A DNA stretch of 64,000 nt from NCBI GenBank assembly GCA_033064195.1, contig JARBJD010000038.1:1-64000 (forward strand), written 5' to 3'. A program made the translations under genes and the position numbers. The stretch is from Blattamonas nauphoetae. Its lineage: Eukaryota; Preaxostyla; Oxymonadida. Within the stretch, counting starts at the first letter, position 1, and every line of letters begins with the position of its first letter. Of this stretch, positions 56,411 to 64,000 are shown piece by piece. Under the pieces are notes generated by a model that had not been told where the DNA came from, searched no databases, and saw nothing but the letters and a program-made list of their open reading frames with translations.

Positions 56411-56616
56411 TCTTCAAGCATTGATGGTTGATAAGATCAGAATCAAATTATGGACTGAAGTGAGATCCGGTTATGACTGAAGAGATAACATCGGGTGCAT
56501 GGGAAGAACGACCCAAAAAACAAAATCAAATCAAAAACCCTGATAAAGCAAGACTTTGGAACTGAAAGATGAAAGAAGATTGTCAAAGAAACAAGAATAG
56601 CATGTCAGTGACCCTC

Positions 56617-58430
56617 TCACTCCCTCTTTCGGGTCTTCCTCCCCTCCAGCATCAGCGCCTCGGCCTCTCTCTCCATCCTCCTCTTCTCTTCCTCCCACAA
56701 TCGCTCCTTCTCTGCCATCTCTCTCTCAATCCGTGTCTGCTCGTCTTCCATCTCGTACAGAATCCGCAGCACTTCCTCCCCTTTCTTCTTCTTAGTCTTC
56801 TTCGCTTTTCCCCCAAAATCAACTTCTTTCGACATATCCACCGCTCTTTCTCGGACTCGTTGAACCTTCGTCTCCTCCTTCTCCACTTCCCGCTCCAATT
56901 TCTTGTTGTCCCGCCTGATCCGCTCGATCAGCTCCAAATCTTCTGGTTTTTCGACGAGCGACGATTCCATCTTGGCGATGGCTTCTCGTTGTTGCTTCGT
57001 GCGTCCCATCAGAAGTGTAGTCTGCTCTAGAAGGGTCTGATACAGCTGTGCCTCCTGCCGCTTCCTTTCCTCTTCCTCGTCGTTCTCTCCTTTCTCTTGT
57101 TTGGGGTGTTGGGATGACAGTTTGATCTTTGCTGTCTTTTCGGCGAGATATTTCGAGTGTTCTTGTCTGGCATCGAGTTTGGTTGATGTGTCTTCGTCCT
57201 GTTCTTTCCTCCTCTTCTTTTCGTCTTCTCTCTTCCTCCGCTCTTCCATCCTTCGTCTTCGCCTCTCTTCGTCGTCTCTCGCTTTCTGCTCTCTTCTTCG
57301 TGCCTCCTCCTCCTTCCTTCTCTCCTCTTCCAACTTCCGCTCTTCCAGCCCCATCTGTCGTTCCATCTCTCTCTTCTCTTCCTCCTCCTTCCTTCGCTGG
57401 GCTTCCTCGTCGCGCATTCTCCTCATTTCCTCCTCTCTCCGCAGTCTCCTCTCCTCTTCCTCCTTCTTCCTCATTCTGTCCTGTTCTTGCTGCTCTTCCA
57501 TCTCTCTCTTCCGTCGAGCTGCATCCAACTCCCTCTTCCTTCTTCTTTCCTCTTCCTTTCGAAGCTTCTCGTATTCTTCCTCTTCCCTTCTCAACCGCCT
57601 CTCCTCTTCCATTCTCGCCTTCTCCTCCATTCTCCTCTCTTCTTCTTCCTTTCGTCTCTCCTCCTCCCTTCTCTTCTCTTCCAACACAAGCTGCCTCTTC
57701 CTCTCCAACCTCTCTTCTTCCTCCTTCCTCCTTTGTGCTTGTTTCTCCTTCTCCCGTTCTCTCTCTTTCTGTCTCCTCAATCGCATCTCTTCCGCGCGAT
57801 TCTCTCTTCTCCCTCCTTCTCCTCTCTCGCTCTTCTTTCCTGCATTGACCAGTTCGGACAGACTGAGCTTGTTCCACACAAACACATTCACATCAAATCC
57901 GACCTCTGTGTTCCCCCCTTCCTTCTCCCCCGTTCTCCCTTCCGTCTCTTCTCTCCCCTCCTCCTCATCCCACACGTCTCTCCCCACTCCATTCAGTCGG
58001 ACATCTCGAAACGACTTCGACACAGCCGTCTCCTTCCTCACTTGTTCCATCAGAATCGGTTTCAGTTCGATCGACGTCATTCCACACAGCTTCATCCGCG
58101 ATTCACTTTCGCCCAACTCTCTCTGCATGCCTACCACCGACGATTGGGACGAGGCAGGCTGCGGTGTTGTGACTGACGTGGCGTCCAATCCACTTCTGTC
58201 GTTGAGCGAGGAGGAAGGCGAGTCCAGCCGAGAAAGTTGTTCGTCTGACCCGAAAGCGGTTTTCGTTGAGTTGTGTGTGGTTCGATGAAGGGCAGGTGTG
58301 GAGAGTGGTGGGAGGGAGCGGTGGGAGAGAGACGAGGGAGTGGAGTGTGTCGGGCGAGGCTGGCGAGAGGGGCGGAGTGGGAAGGAGAATGCTTCGAAGA
58401 CGAGGGCTGAATTTGGGTTCAGAGCGAGAC
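56617..58430 (-). CDS. Coiled-coil protein G7
   Basis: The minus-strand frame is open from about 58430 (RLALNPNSALVFEAFSFP) through a Ser/Pro-rich stretch to a conserved-looking block (SIELKPILMEQVR...SKSFRDVRLN, FVWNKLSLSELV). Then about 250 residues of EERRRKEEE-type coiled coil follow, and a C-terminal helical part (SQHPKQEKGENDEE..., QTTLLMGRTKQQREA). It looks cytoskeletal or structural. A CGTAG acceptor at its 5' edge suggests it is the 3' half of a larger gene with G8. The long frames on the opposite strand across the coiled coil are composition shadows. Confidence 0.65.
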
Positions 58431-58566
58431 GCTACGAAGAGAGAAAGATGAAAGATGAAGAAGAAGAAAGAAAAGGATGAAAAAATGTAGAAGGAAAGAC
58501 AGAAATGGTCTACAAATCTGAAGGAGAAGAATCAACGATTCTTCCAACAAAAAACTGAAATGTTTC

Positions 58567-61104
58567 TTACCAAACCGGATTGATCAACACATCGCCGACC
58601 ATCTTGACACCTCCGCTCCCCACAAGTCCAAAGACAGCCACATTCGATGCTTCACACACTTTCACCGCGAGGGAATGGAGGGCAGAGAAGGGGAGAGATG
58701 CAGAGAATGACGAGGTGATTGGGAGAGAGACGAGGACGGGAGAAGATGAATGGTGAGGAGAGTGTTGTGTGCGAGTGGATTGAGGAGTGGCGAGTGCACT
58801 GTGTGAAGGCGAGTCTTCTGTGCTGTGTGGGATTTCGATCTCGTTTGGAATGAGATTGGAATGATCTTCTCCTCCCTCCTTCGCGTGCTCTCCCATCTTC
58901 CTTTCTTCCTTCCCTCTCCGTTCCGTCTGTTCCGCTGCCTGCATCACTCCCAAATGCACAAAGTGGCCAGCGTTGATTGGGACGAAGGGAAGAGACGGGT
59001 TGATTCGGAGTGTGTCCAGTTTCCTTCGCTTCCACTCCTTCCAAACTTCGTCGCTGACTCCATTCTGCTCCTGCCCGTTCTCGTCTGTCTTCCGTTCATC
59101 TTCCCGCTTCTCCTTCTTCCTCGCAGCGATGCCGCCACTCCACTCCAACTCCATCTTCTTCCAGAACTGCGGTTCGTTCGATGTGACGTGTCCCACAATC
59201 AATGTTGGGATGCCGTTCACAGCGAGTGGGAGGGAGGGGTGGTTGGACAGCGGCGAGAAGGGAAGGGAATCAGACATGAACGGCACACGCACCTCGAAGG
59301 TGAGAAGTGTCCGAGGAAGAAGTGAGGGCTGAGGAGTGAGCGTTGGCTGGAAGAGAAGTGCCTGATTAGGCGCCCTGTTCAATTTCTGCTCCCCCTCATC
59401 CTGGTCAGTCCCCTGTCTGCTTCGTCCCACTCCAACCCCCTCCACTTCTCTGAACTCTCCCCCACCCTCTCCAGCTGCAGAGGCGAGGGCAGGCGAATGG
59501 GAGCGTGGTTTCACGGGCATCCCTCCGACCAGAGACGGGATGGGTTGGGGGGAGGGTGTGAAGCGCGGGGCGTCGATCACAACTGGCTGGATGTGGTGAA
59601 TGGAGGGCGGAGACTCAGCACGGACACGCGGGAGGAGTTTGGAATTTCGTTTGTGATGTTCGATTTCTGCGCGTGATTCCAACGCGAGTCCAAACCATTT
59701 TCGAGAGGCGAGGGAGAGATAGAGGCGAACAGACGTGACGGGGTCGACAGCAACGACAAGGAAATGGCGGGAGAGTGTTTGGAAGACGGCGGAGATGTTG
59801 AGAAGGCATGAAAACACGATTTCGGCTCCGAGCGGCGAAGATTCTGGTGAGTGGAGGGTGAGGAGGAGAAACTTTGCTTTGTCGGATGAGTTGTCGTCGA
59901 TTGTGAAGTTCAGAGTGTCCAGAAGGAATGACAAGGAGCAGTTGGTCTGGAGATCAACACTTGTGTGTTTGGAGCGGCTGATTGTTGACTCGACGTTTTC
60001 GTCGCTGATCAGAGTGGTGGTGCACCAACAGTCACTGGGAAGCACTCCGACTGTTCGTTGAAGGACTGATCGGGGATTGGAGAAGAGTGACGGCTTGAGT
60101 GAGGAGATGCGTGAAAACGATTGTGCAAGTGGCGTGACAGATGGGATGAAGAAAGAGGATGGTGCGTCCAACGCAGGTTGTAATGATGTCGATGGAAAGG
60201 AGGGAAACTGAAGATGAGATGCGAATGGGGCGGATTCAGCGAACAGGAGAGTCACCGCGAGAGAGCTCCTCGTCGATGGGTCGCTGCTTCGGGAATTTCC
60301 AGTGGCCGACAAAGGTGCATCCGGAGTATCGCCAAATGCAGCGTGATGAGGTGATTGTGCGACCTTTGGGGTGAGAAGGGGGTGGAGTGATGGGCTTGGT
60401 TTGGGAAGGTTGGATGTGAGGCGAAGTTGGATGAAAATCACTCCAAACCTCTGAGTTTTCCCCGATTCTGAGGCAACAGAGAGAGGAGTTGATGATAGTC
60501 GTGAATTTCCACTTTTGGAGGACTTTTCCGTTCCGAATGTTGTCAATGTCCTCGAATCTGATCCTGCCCTTCCTCGCGTGTCGGAAGACCCTGACAATCT
60601 GGTGAACTGATTATATCCATCATCTCGTGGGATATTCTGGGGCCTAACAGGTTCTTCAAGAAATGAGAGGAATTGCGTGGAAATGTTTCGCGTTGACTCT
60701 GTCGGCTGGACGTACTTTGGTTTGTACAAATGAATGTAAATCCCAACAGCCTTTCCATCCTGCAGGTCGGCAAGGAGGTCTGGGGAGATGTCTGTCCATC
60801 CCCGAGCGGCGGAGGATGACTGGTTTTGGATCCGAATTTGGTGATCCTTCCCTTGAGAGAGAATCTCATCAAGTGATGGATCCAGTAAAGCTCCCTTACT
60901 CGGAAAGACAGTAGAATGAGAGAGCTCATGGTTTCTCTTCGATAGGCGGCGAATCGAGCATGACAATCGCAGAGACGAAAAATGGTGAGATTGGAGGTCT
61001 AGTGAGGACATAAGAGAAAAAAGATATAAAAACGAGTGGACGCGAAGGATAATCAACTCAATGACGAATTTAAAGAGCATATTTACACAAGACGGAACAA
61101 ACAA
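58567..61104 (-). CDS. Large hypothetical protein G8, probably the 5' part of the G7 gene
   Basis: 845 codons. The likeliest start is the internal MSSLDLQSHHFS (near 61008), as the preceding hydrophobic residues look non-coding. It is Ser/Pro-rich with beta-type blocks: GKAVGIYIHLYKPKYV, FGVIFIQLRLTSNLPK, TLLTFEVRVPFMSDS, NAGHFVHLGVMQA and a C-terminal VCEASNVAVFGLVGSGGVKM. The repeated strands suggest Ig-like or C2-like folds, but I recognise no named family. The stop lies inside a donor-like GTTTGGTAAG, and G7's frame opens behind a GTAG acceptor 150 bp away, so one spliced gene is likely. Confidence 0.6.
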   Translation of the reverse strand: MFVPSCVNMLFKFVIELIILRVHSFLYLFSLMSSLDLQSHHFSSLRLSCSIRRLSKRNHELSHSTVFPSKGALLDPSLDEILSQGKDHQIRIQNQSSSAARGWTDISPDLLADLQDGKAVGIYIHLYKPKYVQPTESTRNISTQFLSFLEEPVRPQNIPRDDGYNQFTRLSGSSDTRGRAGSDSRTLTTFGTEKSSKSGNSRLSSTPLSVASESGKTQRFGVIFIQLRLTSNLPKPSPSLHPLLTPKVAQSPHHAAFGDTPDAPLSATGNSRSSDPSTRSSLAVTLLFAESAPFASHLQFPSFPSTSLQPALDAPSSFFIPSVTPLAQSFSRISSLKPSLFSNPRSVLQRTVGVLPSDCWCTTTLISDENVESTISRSKHTSVDLQTNCSLSFLLDTLNFTIDDNSSDKAKFLLLTLHSPESSPLGAEIVFSCLLNISAVFQTLSRHFLVVAVDPVTSVRLYLSLASRKWFGLALESRAEIEHHKRNSKLLPRVRAESPPSIHHIQPVVIDAPRFTPSPQPIPSLVGGMPVKPRSHSPALASAAGEGGGEFREVEGVGVGRSRQGTDQDEGEQKLNRAPNQALLFQPTLTPQPSLLPRTLLTFEVRVPFMSDSLPFSPLSNHPSLPLAVNGIPTLIVGHVTSNEPQFWKKMELEWSGGIAARKKEKREDERKTDENGQEQNGVSDEVWKEWKRRKLDTLRINPSLPFVPINAGHFVHLGVMQAAEQTERRGKEERKMGEHAKEGGEDHSNLIPNEIEIPHSTEDSPSHSALATPQSTRTQHSPHHSSSPVLVSLPITSSFSASLPFSALHSLAVKVCEASNVAVFGLVGSGGVKMVGDVLINPVW

Positions 61105-61556
61105 AATGTGTGAGTGCGTGTTGAGAAGTTCTGGAAGGGGGAATGCTGTGAATACGATGTTGATCCGAGTAACCCCTCATTTTTATCGATCTGGACCCCA
61201 ATCTTCAGACTAGACCAGCTCGAGGACTGGCAAAGTGTGATGAGTTAAAAACGATTGCATACGACAAATCGTGACCCAATCGTCGAGATATGAAGAAGAG
61301 ACATCGGTCACTCTCGATAAGTTTCACAAAACAAGCAATTTGTTCGTTGATCTAAATGATAGGAGCGATTCAAAAAAAGAGCGTCAAACTCTGTTCTTGG
61401 CGAGAAATAGACAAAAGAACGGAGATAACTTGAACAAAATCTTCAAGAGAGATCCACAATATCAATCAGACAATCCTGTCTGGAGTTTCAACGAGAATGG
61501 ATTTAATGTGGGTTAGATCAGTCTTCACAAAATTCGCTTCTCGGAATCAAAGAGAG

Positions 61557-62321
61557 ATGGCCACTCCAAATTATGCAGTTCATGCGCCTCAGAGTTTCAT
61601 CCCGAAACCGTGCATTAGAACTCCTCAACAATTGTTTCTTTTCTTATTTCTACAATTCATCTTTACTCTCACCGATTTCGCCTATTACTCACTAATCGTC
61701 CTTCCCAGGAATTCCACACCTCTCTCACAGCGAATTCCGGCGATTACTCCAAACTCTTCGTCCTCCTCGTTATCCATCTCGTCACCCAACGACAAACGAA
61801 CCCCGATCACCAAAATCGACGAATATGCCCTCGATGTTACTCAAGACCTCCTGGATACCATTTCGGACCACATTGTTCAGCTCTTCTTGGATATCACTGA
61901 TGACGCTGAGATCCAGCCGAAATCCGAAATGATCACCAAAACCCGCAATCTGCTCAACCTGGTCAACCGAAACATCCGCTTCTCCACCGGCGAAATCCTC
62001 TACGCATGCTTCCTGATCGAGCGCGTCCTCCGCACCGAACTCGACGACGTCCGCGACCCGCCGTACCCAATCGCCCGCCCAGGCAACTGGGGCACTATTG
62101 TTCTCTGCGGGATTGTCCTGGCGCTTAAGATGCAGCGCGACGGCGGATACAAAAGCCATTACTGGAAGCGGCTGCTCGGTGTACAGCCAGAGTCACTCCT
62201 TCAATCTGAGCTGATCTTGCTTTCGAGACTTCGTTTTGTGGTGTTTGTGGGAAGGGAGGAGTTGGAAGAGTATGAAACACTCACTATCAGATCTGGCTCG
62301 GTCCAGCTGGATGATTATTAA
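61557..62321 (+). CDS. PHO80-like cyclin
   Basis: It starts MATPNYAVHAPQSF. A probable 75-nt intron (61634-61708, GTTTCT...CCCAG) removes a hydrophobic false stretch and joins RTPQQL to NSTPLSQRIP. The cyclin box lies in the C-terminal half: RFSTGEILYACFLIERVL, then NWGTIVLCGIVLALKMQRD, then YWKRLLGV and LLQSELILLSRLRFVVFVG, which is the helix pattern of P/U-type cyclins that activate Pho85/CDK5-like kinases. Conserved Lys (ALKMQRD) and Glu (SELILLSRL) residues are present. About 230 residues, typical for the family. Confidence 0.8.
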   Translation: MATPNYAVHAPQSFIPKPCIRTPQQLFLFLFLQFIFTLTDFAYYSLIVLPRNSTPLSQRIPAITPNSSSSSLSISSPNDKRTPITKIDEYALDVTQDLLDTISDHIVQLFLDITDDAEIQPKSEMITKTRNLLNLVNRNIRFSTGEILYACFLIERVLRTELDDVRDPPYPIARPGNWGTIVLCGIVLALKMQRDGGYKSHYWKRLLGVQPESLLQSELILLSRLRFVVFVGREELEEYETLTIRSGSVQLDDY

Positions 62322-62575
62322 CCCTTTTGGTTTACTCCATCTTCTGTTTGAGGGCTCTTCCCCACTCTTCTGTGCATAGCTATCATTATCTGTTTAATGC
62401 TCTTTTTTCACGAAATCGAGAAAAATTCCACAGGAGAAGATGAACTCTTCTCAAACAGTCCATCATAATTTTCTCGCATTATTGAGATGAGTAAACCTCG
62501 ACGTCGTGTGACCACTCCGGATCCTGATTAGTTTGCTCAACTCATATTTCAATCCACCATTAACTTCTTCTTAAC
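62322..62575. other. Intergenic stretch, may hold the first exon of the SUN gene
   Basis: An ATG at 62487 (MSKPRRRVTTPDP) followed by a CTTAACAG acceptor at about 62576 could be the first exon, but the donor is not canonical. Confidence 0.3.
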
Positions 62576-62576
62576 A

Positions 62577-64000
62577 GACTCCAACATCTCATCGTCACTT
62601 TTTCTCGAACATTCCTGAATCTCTCTTCATGTAGTGTCCCTTCTGAGCCCGAAGATCTTCTCGGTGTGTCTGTACTTCCGACTGTGCGCCCTCCGTTGGA
62701 TCGTCACCGAAATTCAGCCATCCGTGAAGATGAGGCTCTCCTGAGTGAACGAATCGAAAATTTGGCACCAACTGAAAATAATCAAATTGTATTTGTAGTA
62801 AACGATGAACGACATTCTCCTAAACTTCCATCTTCTGCCAAACAGCGCCGCAGAACGAAGAAGACAGCAAAACCATCATCCACACCACAAACAGTAACAC
62901 CACAATCAATTGCAACTGAACCGCAAGTTCCCCCAGCTAGAGAGCCCACTTCTGGAAAGACTCTTCTTCTGCGTCTCTGGGAACGATCAGAACGATTTGT
63001 GACAATCGCCGTCCTGTTTCTGATCGCTGCAGGGTTTAGTTATGCCCTCTCAGCATTGTTCCACCTTAATTCTCCAGCTGAAACAAGTGTGCATGTTGTG
63101 AAGCCAGATCGAACCGACACGAAGCTCCTCAAATTGACAAAACAAGAAGCCAAACGACTCCGGAAGGAAGCCGACAAACAGATCGAAGAAATGCACAAGG
63201 AAGTTTCAAGACTCGTTTCAAAGATTGAGTCTCTGGAAAAATTGTCTAAAGGAGGGAAACGATCACCGGATAATTCAACAAACACCGAAAGACTGGAAGA
63301 TCGAATTGTGTGAGCTTTTATCCCAATTTTTACATGTCTCCACAATCTTTAGACTCTCCTCCAGCATTCTGTGAATTCTCTCTTGGAAACACTTGGATAT
63401 CCAACAATCAATTTCTCTTCTGATTCTGATGATTTGCAAGCGTTACTTCCGTTTATCAATCCTCCATCTCATCCCTTCGTGAGTACCCCGTATGTCTAGT
63501 CACTCCTTTTTTCATTATTTGATTCATGTTCCACTCATTTCGTTTGAAACCATCGAACCTCCCACATCTTCTTATTGTCCACTTTTGACTCTTGCAGACT
63601 CCTCAATGTTGCAGTTGCCTCAGCCGGAGCTCGCGTGGTGTCCTGGTCCGATCTATTTGATTACCGACGTGTCGCGAAAGAAGAACTCGTTTTCAATCAC
63701 TCGAACAACACTAAGTCAGTTCAATCCTCCCTCAGTGGCAGTCCTGACACTCATAATTGTTCTGATGATCAATATCCCGTCATTCGTCGAGAAATGAGGC
63801 CAAAACACATCTGGACTCAAATCGCAAGCTGTGGACGCAAAAGGGAAGAATCAAGAACTGCACAAGTCATTTTGGATGTTTGGCTCCACTTTTCTTTTTG
63901 ATATTTTCGTCTTCTCCTCATCATCTCGACTCCATTCCTATCTTTCATCGCTTCATCTTTCAGCCTTCCCTTGAACTTGGATCCTGCCTTCCACTCTCCA
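62577..64000 (+). CDS. SUN-domain protein (partial, runs off window)
   Basis: Exons are about 62577-63307, 63353-63489 and from 63598, with introns 63308-63352 (GTGTGA...TTTAG) and 63490-63597 (GTATGT...TTGCAG). Another acceptor is at about 63962. The N-terminal half is polar and basic (nucleoplasmic), then a membrane span (ERFVTIAVLFLIAAGFSYAL, near residue 125), then a coiled coil (EAKRLRKEADKQIEEMHKEV). The last exons read LLNVAVASAGARVVSW and LELGSCLPLS, matching the start and the G-x-C region of SUN domains. SUN proteins sit in the inner nuclear membrane and bind KASH partners to link nucleus and cytoskeleton. Confidence 0.78.

Noticed and set aside
57101-58288. Ser/Leu-rich 395-codon plus-strand frame
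   Set aside because: It is the antisense shadow of the Glu/Arg coiled coil of G7.

Overview
The window looks like protist nuclear DNA, most likely an oxymonad close to Blattamonas nauphoetae. That assignment rests on my memory of its gene families, not on a search. The supporting signs are families of secreted right-handed beta-helix proteins, some ending in a membrane span and a degenerate kinase domain; HEAT-like hypothetical proteins; very short GT-AG introns (about 29-120 nt); and many DNA transposons. The standard genetic code fits the long frames.

Layout. 1-11.3 kb is a broken Polinton-like viral fossil. Capsid-type genes lie on + (158-5165), a phage-type fibre gene with an S74 chaperone lies on - (5149-6027), then comes a hairpin-rich non-coding array (6.0-9.1 kb), then remnants of a protein-primed PolB and a small repeat protein on - (9.1-11.2 kb). 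11.3-13.5 kb is non-coding: a tandem 336-bp repeat, two tRNA-like Pol III units and a run of short hairpin repeats.

13.5-47.9 kb holds three large beta-helix surface-protein genes: G0 (-, 13538-17001), G1 (+, 17135-31075) and G2 (+, 34972-47865). Together they carry ten separate transposon insertions. Every insertion has terminal inverted repeats and target-site duplications (TA, or 8 bp; two are atypical). In all ten cases the host reading frame runs straight on once the element and one copy of the duplication are set aside (687, 2,160 and 2,513 codons). Insertions are: G0, foldback A; G1, H (5.06 kb, 8-bp TSD, carrying host-like gene pieces), I and J; G2, D (autonomous pogo-like, DDD transposase), a 521-bp hAT MITE, E, foldback B, F and C. 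A second copy of the hAT MITE sits inside a capsid gene of the viral fossil. Another hAT-like MITE, K, lies at 31220-31737.

Elements A, B, C and D share one terminal grammar (GTRG, then two AACCCG boxes about 18 bp apart), so the D transposase probably moved all four. A and B are almost perfect palindromes of about 1.4 kb.

31.8-34.7 kb and 47.9-64 kb are gene-dense ordinary host sequence: three large helical hypothetical proteins, a histidine-kinase-type ATPase protein, a coiled-coil protein and its probable N-terminal partner, a PHO80-like cyclin and a SUN-domain protein running off the end. Several of these carry one isolated frame break, which could be real or an assembly error.
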